This document shows positions 45,249 through 54,140 of a stretch of 64,000 nucleotides of DNA, one piece after another. How positions within the stretch are numbered: position 1 is the stretch's first letter; each line of letters opens with the position of its first letter. The notes under the pieces were generated by a model. It saw nothing but the letters and a program-made list of their open reading frames with translations. It ran no database searches and was not told the DNA's origin. This DNA is from Halalkalibacter oceani (GTDB lineage Bacteria; Bacillota; Bacilli; Bacillales; Bacillaceae_D). The stretch covers positions 310,001-374,000 of the forward strand of contig NZ_JAMBOL010000001.1 in assembly GCF_023715605.1 (NCBI RefSeq), written 5' to 3'. A program made the translations under genes and the position numbers.

Positions 45249-45375
45249 GATAGGATGAACAGCCTTCTTGCAGGTGATGGGTGAACGTTGCTTTTGAGAC
45301 ATTCCCGAAGCGGTGCACGAAGTCTGCACAAACGGGGTGAACGTGCTTTCCTGCTTGCTTGTGCAAGATCTTAGG

Positions 45376-45418
45376 GGTTGTCTAAAAAGGATATTCACCT
45401 TTTTAGGCAACCTTTTTT
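45376..45418 (+). terminator. Terminator after dnaK
   Basis: GGTTGTCTAAAAAGG pairs with CCTTTTTAGGCAACC (one G-T) and is followed by six T. A second hairpin GGACTTGTCCC / GGGAACAAGTCC with T4 lies at 45451-45482. Both stand between dnaK and dnaJ, which are usually co-transcribed. Confidence 0.85.
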
Positions 45419-45518
45419 CAAGAGGCAGTCTCAAAAGCGGCCCCTTCGGCGGACTTGTCCCGATTGGGAACAAGTCCTTTTCTGCGAAAAAACGAAAGCT
45501 GAGCCTGCTTTGTACAGC

Positions 45519-45548
45519 TTGCAGGGAAAGACGTTATGATGGTATGAT
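45519..45548 (+). promoter_or_regulatory. Candidate promoter of dnaJ
   Basis: TTGCAG (45519-45524) and TATGAT (45543-45548), 18 bp apart, end 33 bp before the dnaJ start. With the two upstream terminators it suggests partly independent dnaJ transcription. No CIRCE is present here. Confidence 0.45.
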
Positions 45549-45581
45549 GAACGTTATGGAATAGAGTCGGGAGTGGATGAC

Positions 45582-46688
45582 ATGAGTAAACGAGATTACT
45601 ATGAAGTCCTTGGTGTTGATAAGAATGCTTCAGTTGATGAGGTGAAAAAAGCGTACCGCAAATTGGCGCGCAAGTATCACCCGGATGTCAATAAGGAAGC
45701 GGATGCTGAGGATAAGTTTAAAGAGGTAAAAGAAGCCTATGACACATTGAGTGATCCTCAGAAAAAGGCCCGCTACGATCAATTTGGCCATACGGATCCA
45801 AATCAAGGCTTCGGTGGAGCTGGCGATTTTGGCGGGGGCTTCGGCGACATCTTTGATATGTTCTTTGGCGGCGGGGGACGTCGGAACCCGAACGCGCCAC
45901 GGCAAGGAGCCGATTTGCAATATACGATGACGCTTGAATTTAAGGAAGCGGTATTTGGCAAGGAAACGGAGATCGAAATTCCGCGGGAGGAAACATGTCA
46001 GACGTGTACAGGTTCGGGCGCAAAGCCTGGAACGAAGCCAGAAACATGTTCGCACTGTGGCGGAAGCGGTCAATTAAACGTCGAACAAAACACACCATTC
46101 GGCCGCGTTGTCAATCGTCGCGTTTGTCATCATTGTCAAGGAACAGGGAAATTCATTAAGGAAAAATGTACAACATGCGGCGGCAAGGGGAAAGTTCGCA
46201 AGCGTAAGAAAATTAATGTGAAGGTCCCTGCCGGCATCGATCATGGTCAGCAGCTGCGCGTTTCCGGGCAAGGGGAAGCCGGGACGAATGGTGGGCCTCC
46301 GGGTGACTTGTTTGTTGTCTTTAATGTGAAGCCGCATGAATTCTTCGAGCGCGATGGAGACGATATTTACTGCGAAATGCCGTTAACATTTGCCCAGGTT
46401 GCATTAGGGGATGAAATCGAAGTGCCGACATTAAATGGAAAAGTGAAGCTGAAAATCCCTGCCGGCACCCAGACGGGAACAAACTTCCGCCTGCGCGGCA
46501 AAGGAGTGCCGAATGTCCATGGTCGTGGGCAAGGAGATCAGCATGTGAAAGTCCGTGTCGTCACGCCGAAGAATCTGACGGAAAAAGAAAAAGACCTGAT
46601 TCGTGAGTTCGCGCAAATGAGCGGTGGTCGGCCAGACGAGCAAAATGATAATTTCTTTGCCAAAGTGAAGCGGGCCTTTAAAGGATAA
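45582..46688 (+). CDS. dnaJ: Chaperone DnaJ
   Basis: A 368-residue class I J protein. It has a J domain with HPD at 33-35, a G/F-rich linker (about 68-108) and four zinc repeats CQTCTGSG (from Cys139), [16 protein letters not shown] and CTTCGGKG. The C-terminal substrate domains follow. GTG 45573 is in frame, but ATG 45582 fits the RBS CGGGAG and the family start [11 protein letters not shown]. Confidence 0.97.
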   Translation: MSKRDYYEVLGVDKNASVDEVKKAYRKLARKYHPDVNKEADAEDKFKEVKEAYDTLSDPQKKARYDQFGHTDPNQGFGGAGDFGGGFGDIFDMFFGGGGRRNPNAPRQGADLQYTMTLEFKEAVFGKETEIEIPREETCQTCTGSGAKPGTKPETCSHCGGSGQLNVEQNTPFGRVVNRRVCHHCQGTGKFIKEKCTTCGGKGKVRKRKKINVKVPAGIDHGQQLRVSGQGEAGTNGGPPGDLFVVFNVKPHEFFERDGDDIYCEMPLTFAQVALGDEIEVPTLNGKVKLKIPAGTQTGTNFRLRGKGVPNVHGRGQGDQHVKVRVVTPKNLTEKEKDLIREFAQMSGGRPDEQNDNFFAKVKRAFKG

Positions 46689-46724
46689 TTGGCTGGAATT
46701 GAAAGGATGGAGTTGGAAAAGATG

Positions 46725-47663
46725 ATGAAATGGTCGGAGTTTAGTATTCATACGACTGAGGAAGCAGTTGAGCCGATATGTAATATTCTGCATGAAGCGG
46801 GTGCAAGCGGGGTTGTCATTGAAGATCCATTGGACCTCGTAAAGGAATGGGGGATTCATTACGGCGAAATCTACCAGCTCTCTCCTGACGATTATCCTGA
46901 AGAAGGGGTGCGAATTAAGGCTTATTTCCCGGTGAATAGTTTTTTGGCGGAAACGATTGAGGAAATTAAAGAAGCGATAAATGGCCTGCTCGTCTACGAT
47001 TTCGATCTAGGGCATAATCATGTGCAGATAGTCGAGGTTGATGAAGAGGACTGGGCAACGGCCTGGAAAAAATATTATAAGCCTGTTAAAGTGTCAAAGT
47101 CGATCACGATTACGCCGACATGGGAAACGTATACCCCGCAGGAAGGGGAAACGATTATTGAACTTGATCCCGGTATGGCATTTGGCACGGGCACTCACCC
47201 GACGACGGTGCTCTGTATTCAGGCATTGGACCGGACGGTGAAAGGCGGGGAGAAGGTTGTCGATGTCGGTACAGGTTCGGGGGTATTAAGCATCGCTGCG
47301 GCAAAGCTCGGAGCAGAGCAGGTGCTCGCTCTTGATCTTGATGATGTCGCGGTTGTGAGCGCGAGACAAAACATAGCATTGAATCAGCTGGAAGCGAAAA
47401 TTTCTGTCAAACAAAATAATCTTCTTCAAGGGATTTCCGGAACATTTGATATTGTCGTTGCCAATATTTTGGCGGAAATCGTTGTCCAGTGTATTCAAGA
47501 TGCGGCAGCGATACTTAAACCGGGCGGCAGCTTTATTACATCAGGCATTATTAAGCGGAAGAAGCAAGAAGTAAAGGACGCGCTGCTTGAAGGCGGCTTT
47601 ACGATCAACGAAGTCGTCGAAATGGAGGATTGGGTCGCCATTCTGGCGGAAAAGCAGGGATGA
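46725..47663 (+). CDS. prmA: Ribosomal protein L11 methyltransferase
   Basis: A 312-residue enzyme that trimethylates L11. The N-terminal substrate domain begins [29 protein letters not shown]. The SAM domain has [27 protein letters not shown] (about 177) and NILAE (about 245). Upstream in-frame starts (TTG 46689, ATG 46707, ATG 46722) exist; the family N-terminus favours ATG 46725, though the local Shine-Dalgarno is weak. Confidence 0.94.
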   Translation: MKWSEFSIHTTEEAVEPICNILHEAGASGVVIEDPLDLVKEWGIHYGEIYQLSPDDYPEEGVRIKAYFPVNSFLAETIEEIKEAINGLLVYDFDLGHNHVQIVEVDEEDWATAWKKYYKPVKVSKSITITPTWETYTPQEGETIIELDPGMAFGTGTHPTTVLCIQALDRTVKGGEKVVDVGTGSGVLSIAAAKLGAEQVLALDLDDVAVVSARQNIALNQLEAKISVKQNNLLQGISGTFDIVVANILAEIVVQCIQDAAAILKPGGSFITSGIIKRKKQEVKDALLEGGFTINEVVEMEDWVAILAEKQG

Positions 47664-47680
47664 ATAGAGGGCGATAAAAG

Positions 47681-48433
47681 ATGCAACGCTATTTTGTAAC
47701 AGAGGATCAGCTTTCACCGACGACGGCGATCATCACGGGTGAGGACGTCAAGCATATCTCACGTGTGATGCGGATGAATTCAGGGGATCTGATCATTTGC
47801 AGTGACGGAGCCGGCCGAACAGTGAAATGTCAAATTGAACAAATCGCCGAGAATCAAGTGACGGCGCGCATTATCGAAGAGCTGAAGCCAAACACCGAGC
47901 TTCCTGTTAAGGTGACAATTGCGCAAGGGCTGCCTAAAGGAGACAAGCTGGAATTCATCGTCCAAAAAGGGACGGAGCTCGGCGCTGTTGCTTTTCAGCC
48001 TTTTTCAGCTAGTCGCTCTGTTGTGAAATGGGAGCCGAAGAAGGTCGAAAAAAAAGTGGAGCGTCTTGAGAAAATTGCCAAAGAAGCGGCGGAACAGGCG
48101 TACCGTGAACAAATTCCAGCTGTGCTGCCAGTAAAGTCCGCTGCCGGACTTGCCGCTTTCGCCGCTCAGTTTGATATGGTGATCATTGCCTATGAAGAGG
48201 AGGCAAAAGCCAATGAACAGCAGCGGTTTGCCCAATGTCTTCAAGCTCTCACTCCCGGTCAGTCAATCTTGATTATGATCGGCCCCGAAGGCGGATTGAC
48301 GGAAGCAGAAGTCAGTCAATTCGTAGAGGCTGGAGCAGTGCCATGCGGCTTTGGGCCGCGAATTTTACGTACGGAGACAGCGGCGCTTTATGCACTTGCT
48401 GCGATCTCGTACCATTTCGAATTAATGAGGTGA
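47681..48433 (+). CDS. rsmE: 16S rRNA m3U1498 methyltransferase RsmE
   Basis: A 250-residue SPOUT methyltransferase with an N-terminal PUA-like domain and a knotted C-terminal domain. Motifs: KGTELGAVAFQPFSASRSVVKW (about 88) and IGPEGGLTEAEV (about 201-212), then GFGPRILRTETAALYAL. It lies 17 bp after prmA in the same operon and equals YqeU. Confidence 0.95.
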   Translation: MQRYFVTEDQLSPTTAIITGEDVKHISRVMRMNSGDLIICSDGAGRTVKCQIEQIAENQVTARIIEELKPNTELPVKVTIAQGLPKGDKLEFIVQKGTELGAVAFQPFSASRSVVKWEPKKVEKKVERLEKIAKEAAEQAYREQIPAVLPVKSAAGLAAFAAQFDMVIIAYEEEAKANEQQRFAQCLQALTPGQSILIMIGPEGGLTEAEVSQFVEAGAVPCGFGPRILRTETAALYALAAISYHFELMR

Positions 48434-48438
48434 ACAAA

Positions 48439-49788
48439 ATGCCTACTGTTGCTTTTCATACATTAGGTTGTAAAGTAAATCATTATGAAACAGAAGCCAT
48501 TTGGCAGCTGTTTCAGCATGCCGGCTACGAAAAGACCGATTTTGAGGCCAGATCTGATGTTTATGTCATTAACACATGTACAGTGACAAATACAGGAGAT
48601 AAAAAAAGCCGTCAGGTCATTCGCCGCGCGATCCGCAAAAATCCGGATGCTGTCATTTGCGTGACGGGCTGCTACGCCCAGACGTCGCCAGCTGAAGTGA
48701 TGGCGATTCCAGGAGTTGATATTGTCGTCGGCACGCAGGACCGTGTGAAGATGCTTGATTATATTGAGCAATTCAAGCAGGAGCGCCAGCCGATTAACGG
48801 GGTTGGTAATATTATGAAATCCCGTGTTTATGAAGAGCTTGATGTTCCGGCGTTTACAGACCGGACGCGCGCTTCGCTTAAAATTCAGGAAGGCTGTAAC
48901 AATTTCTGTACGTTCTGCATTATTCCGTGGGCCAGAGGGCTAATGCGCTCCCGTGACCCGAAAGAGGTGCTGCGCCAGGCGAAGCAGCTTGTCGATGCCG
49001 GCTATAAGGAAATTGTTTTAACGGGCATTCATACAGGCGGATACGGGGAGGATCTGAAAGATTACAGCCTCGCCCGGCTGCTAGAAGACTTGGAGCATGT
49101 CGACGGATTAAAGCGCATCCGAATTTCTTCTATTGAAGCGAGTCAACTGACAGACGAAGTCATTTCGGTCATCGGCCGTTCAAAGAAGGTTGTCCGCCAC
49201 CTGCATATTCCGTTGCAATCTGGCTCGAACAGTGTGTTAAAACGGATGCGGCGGAAATATACGATGGAGTTCTTTGGCGAGCGGCTGGAGCGGCTGAAGG
49301 AAGTTTTACCTGGACTTGCGGTTACATCCGATGTCATCGTCGGTTTTCCTGGAGAGACGGAAGAGGAATTTCAGGAAACATTTGAATTCATCGCTAAGCA
49401 TAAATTCAGTGAGCTTCATGTTTTTCCGTATTCGAAGCGGACCGGCACTCCGGCGGCGCGGATGGAGGACCAAGTCGACGAACAGGTGAAAAATGAGCGC
49501 GTGCACCGGCTGATCGAGCTTTCAAACCAGCTGGCGAAGGAATATGCTTCCCAGTTCGAAGGCGAAGTATTAGAGATGATTCCGGAAGAAAGGGAGAAAG
49601 AAAATCCGGAAAGTGGCGTTTTCATCGGCTATACGGATAACTATTTAAAAGTAAGATTTAAAGGCGACGACCAGCTGATTGGCGAGCTGATTAAAGTGAA
49701 GATCACAAAAGCTGGCTATCCATACAATGAAGGGGAATTTGTTCGCGTATTGGATCATGAGGAGCTGAAGGAAGTCGTGAACGGCTAA
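48439..49788 (+). CDS. mtaB: tRNA t6A37 methylthiotransferase MtaB
   Basis: A 449-residue radical SAM enzyme that converts t6A to ms2t6A at position 37 of tRNA. The N-terminal MTTase domain begins VAFHTLGCKVNHYETEA with further cysteines in NTCTVTN and VTGCYAQ. The radical SAM motif is CNNFCTFCIIPWARG (about 153-167). A C-terminal TRAM domain ends the protein. ATG 48439 follows AGGTG; the long ORF from 48235 overlaps rsmE and is rejected. B. subtilis name YqeV. Confidence 0.96.
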   Translation: MPTVAFHTLGCKVNHYETEAIWQLFQHAGYEKTDFEARSDVYVINTCTVTNTGDKKSRQVIRRAIRKNPDAVICVTGCYAQTSPAEVMAIPGVDIVVGTQDRVKMLDYIEQFKQERQPINGVGNIMKSRVYEELDVPAFTDRTRASLKIQEGCNNFCTFCIIPWARGLMRSRDPKEVLRQAKQLVDAGYKEIVLTGIHTGGYGEDLKDYSLARLLEDLEHVDGLKRIRISSIEASQLTDEVISVIGRSKKVVRHLHIPLQSGSNSVLKRMRRKYTMEFFGERLERLKEVLPGLAVTSDVIVGFPGETEEEFQETFEFIAKHKFSELHVFPYSKRTGTPAARMEDQVDEQVKNERVHRLIELSNQLAKEYASQFEGEVLEMIPEEREKENPESGVFIGYTDNYLKVRFKGDDQLIGELIKVKITKAGYPYNEGEFVRVLDHEELKEVVNG

Positions 49789-49845
49789 ACGGTTTCAAGC
49801 TGGAAGGAAGGCCGCTGCTTTCCTCCAGCTTTGATTGGTAAAAAA

Positions 49846-50018
49846 GAGGCTGGGATAAAAGGTTGTTTTTTGACCTTTTTCCCAGCCTCTCTAAGCAATG
49901 AGCGGAACCGCCACGATCTTTTAAAGCCCGTTGTGAGTGGGTTTCTCATAACGGGCTTGTGGCGTGTGAAGCCATTGCCAGTAGGTCCAAAGCTAGTTTT
50001 GTCTCAAGCTCTTTTTTT
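49846..50018 (+). repeat. Composite structured repeat, copy C (best-preserved plus-strand copy)
   Basis: Family-1 hairpin GAGGCTGGGATAAAAGG with its complement (49846-49889), conserved CTAAGCAATGAGCGGAACCG, then the structured unit. Outer stem CGCCAC/GTGGCG (49909-49914, 49959-49964), 11-nt bulge GATCTTTTAAA, inner stem GCCCGTTGTGAG/CTCATAACGGGC (49926-49937, 49945-49956), loop TGGGTTT. The tail GCCATTGCCAGTAGGTCC and AAAGCTAGTTTTGTCTC completes it. It terminates mtaB. Confidence 0.85.
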
Positions 50019-50020
50019 GA

Positions 50021-50049
50021 TTGAAAATCATCCGATCCTATGCTAAAGT
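50021..50049 (+). promoter_or_regulatory. SigA promoter of helD
   Basis: TTGAAA (50021-50026), 17-bp spacer, TAAAGT (50044-50049) preceded by TGC, an extended -10. It lies just after composite repeat C, with a leader of about 100 nt before helD. Confidence 0.5.
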
Positions 50050-50155
50050 TATATAGATGCCCATCATTTAATTAAATTTAGACGTATTATCCCTATTTTA
50101 ATTATACGATGTGCGCATGTTGTTCGTCAAGTCTTTTTTTTAAGGAGTGTTTGCC

Positions 50156-52492
50156 GTGAATGGAGAACTTCAAAAGGAGCAAAAACGGGTCGACAGTGTA
50201 ATGGAAATCATTACAGAGGAAATCAGCCATTTAGAAGAGGAAACATCGAGGCGAAAAAATGAAGTCGTTCAAATCCGCAAACACTTTTGGGATGAAGTAA
50301 AGGTAAACACAGACACGTTTGATGATTACCTGGAGACGATTATCGGCTTGCGCCAGGAGGCTCAGGCTTTGTCCGTCAGCCAGAGCAGTCACCGGCTCGC
50401 TTCGAAGCGTTTGTCGACGTTGCGACGGATGCGTGAGATTCCCTACTTTGGACGAATCGATTTTAAGGAAGAAGGTGCTTCGGCTCAAGAACAAATTTAT
50501 ATTGGCATCTCTTCGCTCAGCGATGCCAGTGGCGAAGATTTCCTTATTTATGACTGGAGAGCGCCAATCTCAAGCGTTTACTACGATTATCAGCCTGGTC
50601 CGGCTGTCTATGAAACACCGGGCGGGGCGATTGGCGGCATGCTGGAGAAAAAATGGCAATACTTGATTCGCGAAGGCGTGCTTCAGTCGATGTTTGACAC
50701 GAGTCTCACCATTGGAGATGAGATTTTGCAGGAAGTGCTTGGCAAAGGGACCGATAAACATATGCACAATATCGTCGCGACGATTCAACAGGAGCAAAAC
50801 GAGATCATCCGTCATGACCGTGGAAGGCTGCTCATTGTTCACGGTGCGGCCGGAAGCGGCAAAACGTCAGCCGCCCTGCAGCGAATTGCGTATTTGCTCT
50901 ATAAATATCGAGATCAGTTACATGCCGATCAAATCATTTTGTTTTCGCCGAATTCGATGTTTAGCAGCTATGTATCCAATGTATTGCCGGAGCTTGGCGA
51001 GGAAAATATGCAGCAGGTCACCTTCCAGCAATATTTGAACCATCGGCTCAGCAAGGAATTCGAAGTAGAGACCCCTTACGAGCAATTGGAATATGTATTA
51101 ACCGAGACGGATGCTCCTGCATACAGGCAACGGGTTGCGGCGATCAAATGTAAAGCATCCACCCGCTTTTTTCAGGCGCTTCAATCATACAGACAATCTC
51201 TCGAAATAGCAGGAATGCAATTCAAGGATATCATGTTCAGAGGGGAACCGGTCGTCACGGCACAGCAAATGACAGAGCGGTTTTACAGTCATGACACATC
51301 CCTTCGCTTCCATAACAGGCTTGAACGTTTGCAGGATTGGCTGATGAAGCAAATAAAAGAAGTTCAGAAGGTCGAAAGGACTAAGCCTTGGGTTGAGGAG
51401 GAGATCGAGCTGCTCAGCGAGGAAGAATATCATAAGGCACACCGCTATTTGGCGGAAAAGCGCGGCTTTCAAAGAGAGGCAGTTGCCGACTACGAAATCG
51501 AGCCGGAAGCCCTTGCCCGACTAATTATACAGCAGAAAGTAAAGCCGTTGAAAAAGCAGATCAGGACGCTTCGCTTCCTCAACATAAAGGAGATGTACAG
51601 GCAGCTCTTTACAGATCCGCGGCGAATCAACCATTGGATGGAAGGAGAGATCCCGGAAGAATGGCACGAAATTTGTCAATTAACGCTCGAAATGCTGGAC
51701 GAAGAGAAGCTGTATTATGAGGATGCTACTCCTTTTCTACTATTAAAAGAGCTGATTCAAGGCTTTCAAATCAACAGTTCTATTAAACATCTCGTTGTTG
51801 ATGAAGCGCAGGATTATTCTTCGTTTCAATTTGAGTTTCTGCGGCGGTTGTTTCCTGCGGCTAAGATGACGGTGCTCGGTGATTTTAATCAGGCGATATT
51901 CGCCCATGCCAACGAAATGGTTGATTTCAGCACGCTTACAAGCCTCTATGGCGCGGATAAAACAGACGTCATCAATCTGTCACGAAGCTACCGCTCGACG
52001 AAACCGATCATCGAATTTACGCGAAATCTCGTTCCTCATGGCGAAAGGATCATTCCTTTTGAGCGTGCTGGTGAACGGCCTGCCGTGAAACAATTGACGA
52101 GTCAGGACGAACTGCACGGCTGCATTGCGGCTAAAGTCGCAGATTTACAAAGCGAAGGATTTTCCAGCATTGCTGTGATTTGCAAGTCGGCTGAGGAGAG
52201 CGGATGTGCCTATCAGGCTCTGTCTACCCGCATTGCTGACGTGAAACTAGTGAAAAGCAGCTCGGGCGAATACGAGGAGGGAGTCGTGATCATTCCGTCG
52301 TATTTGTCGAAGGGGATCGAATTCGATGCAGTGATCATTTATAATGCGTCGAAACATGTATATGGGGATGAAAGCCTGCGCCGAGTTTTCTATACCGTTT
52401 GCACGAGAGCGATGCATCAATTACAGCTTTACTGTGTCGGAGAGCCGAGCCCGTTTTTACGGGAGGCTTTACGGGAAGGAACTCTAGCTTAG
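50156..52492 (+). CDS. helD: HelD-type RNA polymerase recycling helicase
   Basis: A 778-residue UvrD/Rep-like superfamily-1 ATPase of the HelD class, which removes stalled RNA polymerase from DNA. The N-terminal coiled coil (VDSVMEIITEEISHLEEETSRRKNEV, split about 13-38) is the arm that enters the polymerase secondary channel. Walker A HGAAGSGKTSAALQRIAYL (about 226-240), VVDEAQDYS (about 547) and the C-terminal VVIIPSYLSKGIEFDAVIIYN are intact. GTG 50156 is 8 nt after AAGGAG. B. subtilis HelD (YvgS) has 774 residues. Confidence 0.92.
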   Translation: MNGELQKEQKRVDSVMEIITEEISHLEEETSRRKNEVVQIRKHFWDEVKVNTDTFDDYLETIIGLRQEAQALSVSQSSHRLASKRLSTLRRMREIPYFGRIDFKEEGASAQEQIYIGISSLSDASGEDFLIYDWRAPISSVYYDYQPGPAVYETPGGAIGGMLEKKWQYLIREGVLQSMFDTSLTIGDEILQEVLGKGTDKHMHNIVATIQQEQNEIIRHDRGRLLIVHGAAGSGKTSAALQRIAYLLYKYRDQLHADQIILFSPNSMFSSYVSNVLPELGEENMQQVTFQQYLNHRLSKEFEVETPYEQLEYVLTETDAPAYRQRVAAIKCKASTRFFQALQSYRQSLEIAGMQFKDIMFRGEPVVTAQQMTERFYSHDTSLRFHNRLERLQDWLMKQIKEVQKVERTKPWVEEEIELLSEEEYHKAHRYLAEKRGFQREAVADYEIEPEALARLIIQQKVKPLKKQIRTLRFLNIKEMYRQLFTDPRRINHWMEGEIPEEWHEICQLTLEMLDEEKLYYEDATPFLLLKELIQGFQINSSIKHLVVDEAQDYSSFQFEFLRRLFPAAKMTVLGDFNQAIFAHANEMVDFSTLTSLYGADKTDVINLSRSYRSTKPIIEFTRNLVPHGERIIPFERAGERPAVKQLTSQDELHGCIAAKVADLQSEGFSSIAVICKSAEESGCAYQALSTRIADVKLVKSSSGEYEEGVVIIPSYLSKGIEFDAVIIYNASKHVYGDESLRRVFYTVCTRAMHQLQLYCVGEPSPFLREALREGTLA

Positions 52493-52529
52493 TTGAATTC
52501 CATTTGCTGAAAAGCCGGGGTGAGGAAAA

Positions 52530-52619
52530 AACATGGCAGTGGCTTCGTACTGCGCCTGCTGCTTCGAGCGTGAGCCAAAAGGGGAAAAATCTACTCTTTT
52601 GGCTCACGCTCTTCTTTTT
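52530..52619 (+). repeat. Terminator of helD with family-3 hairpin
   Basis: GAGCGTGAGCCAAAAG pairs perfectly with its complement (52566-52581, 52596-52611), followed by TTCTTTTT. The lead CTGCTTCGAGC and preceding GGCAGTGGCTTCG match the region downstream of copy B (40165-40217). A good terminator and a repeat-family member. Confidence 0.75.
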
Positions 52620-52844
52620 GGGTGGCAGATGGCCTGGCCGACAAGTTAAGCAGAGCGATCTCACAAAAAGTCTGTTAGATTTTATAACGAAAATGTTGTG
52701 AAGTTTTTTGTGGAGGTCTAAGATTCCAACTATAATATTTTGACAATTCTAAATTGTCGTAGTTTTCTGTATAGTTAATTCGCTCTACATCTTTTGATGG
52801 ATAGGAAAAAATCACATTTAAAATGACGAAGGAGGATTTTATTT
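52620..52844. other. Promoter region of the peptide-uptake operon
   Basis: A 225-bp AT-rich leader. TTGACA occurs at 52740-52745, but no -10 at 16-18 bp was found. AGTTTTCTGTATAGT (52761-52775) matches the CodY box AATTTTCWGAAAATT at 11 of 15 positions, a weak candidate. GAAGGAGG precedes the first gene. Confidence 0.35.
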
Positions 52845-54095
52845 ATGACGATTAGCACAACTACTTCAGAACGGGTGCAGGAAGCCTATGACAAGTTACT
52901 GGCAGAGGTGGTAACGCAAAAAGGATTGGCCTTTTTAAAAGACGATCATGAAAATACGATCAAGGAGCAGATCACGATCACGGAAATACCAGCGCCGCCT
53001 TTTAAGGAGCAAAAAAGAGCAGAGTTTATGCTAGCGCGATTAAAAGAGCTTGGGTTGGAAGAGTGCCGGATCGATGACGAAGGAAACGTCTTTGGAACGT
53101 TAAAAGGGACAGGGAATGGACCGAAAATTTTCGTGTCTGCCCATATGGACACGGTCTTTCCGGAAGGGGTCGATACGACGGTGAAAGAAGAGAACGGCAT
53201 TCTCTATGCCCCGGGAATTGTCGATGATACGAGCGGCCTAGCTGAATTATTATCAGTTGTTCGTGCTTTTAAACAAACCAATATCAAAACAGTCGGCGAT
53301 ATCGTCTTTGGCGGTACTGTCGGGGAAGAAGGATTAGGAAATTTGAGAGGGGTGCGGGCTTTCTTTTTGAATAACCGGGATATCGACGGCTTTATCTCGA
53401 TCGATGGCCCGGAAATTTCACGAATTTGCTATATGGGTACCGGCAGCTACAGATATAAAGTTACATACAAAGGACCGGGCGGCCACAGCTTTGGCGCATT
53501 CGGTCAGCCGAGTGCCACACATGCCCTAGGAAGAGCGGCGGCAGCCATTGCCGATATTCAGACGAATGCGGAGCCGAAGACGACATTTACGATTGGCGAA
53601 ATCCACGGCGGCACGTCGGTTAATGCGATTGCCGAAGAAGCTTACATGCTTGTCGATTTGCGTTCCAATGATGCCGAAGAGTTAATGAAATTGGAAAGTC
53701 GGTTTCTCGATATCGTCCAGCAGGCTGTAGAGGAGGAAAATATCAGATGGAACAGTAAGGAAATGACGGTCTCACTGGAGAAAATCGGTGATCGTCCGGC
53801 AGGCTCGCAGCCCGATGATGCGCCAATTGTCCGGATCGCAGCCGGGGCGACTGAGGCGCTTGGAATTACGCCAAGCTTGGCCGGGCCGAGCAGCACGGAC
53901 TCGAATATCCCGATCAGCCTTGGGGTCCCGGCGGTTACGCTCGGAAAAGGGGGCAAAGCCGGTGGTGCTCATACGCTAGGGGAATGGTTTGATCCGACAG
54001 ATTCATTTGTCGGGCCGCAACGGGCTTTCTTGACGATACTTGGAATGGCAGGCGTGGAAAATGTGATCGAGCCATTACTGCCGGTGAAAAGCTAA
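52845..54095 (+). CDS. M20-family metallopeptidase (PepT-like)
   Basis: A 416-residue zinc aminopeptidase/deacylase. Metal ligands appear in SAHMDTVFPEG (His about 99), GIVDDTSG (Asp about 126), GTVGEEGLG (Glu pair about 163-164), SIDGPE (Asp about 187) and the final GGAHTLGEW (His near 384). A lid domain with PGGHSFGAFG lies between. It probably trims peptides in the cytoplasm. It is first in a cluster with an oligopeptide transporter, so it most likely acts on the imported substrate. Substrate unknown. Confidence 0.85.
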   Translation: MTISTTTSERVQEAYDKLLAEVVTQKGLAFLKDDHENTIKEQITITEIPAPPFKEQKRAEFMLARLKELGLEECRIDDEGNVFGTLKGTGNGPKIFVSAHMDTVFPEGVDTTVKEENGILYAPGIVDDTSGLAELLSVVRAFKQTNIKTVGDIVFGGTVGEEGLGNLRGVRAFFLNNRDIDGFISIDGPEISRICYMGTGSYRYKVTYKGPGGHSFGAFGQPSATHALGRAAAAIADIQTNAEPKTTFTIGEIHGGTSVNAIAEEAYMLVDLRSNDAEELMKLESRFLDIVQQAVEEENIRWNSKEMTVSLEKIGDRPAGSQPDDAPIVRIAAGATEALGITPSLAGPSSTDSNIPISLGVPAVTLGKGGKAGGAHTLGEWFDPTDSFVGPQRAFLTILGMAGVENVIEPLLPVKS

Positions 54096-54140
54096 CGAGC
54101 CTGAAGTCAAGGCAAATCACTAAAAATGATGGGGGTCCTC

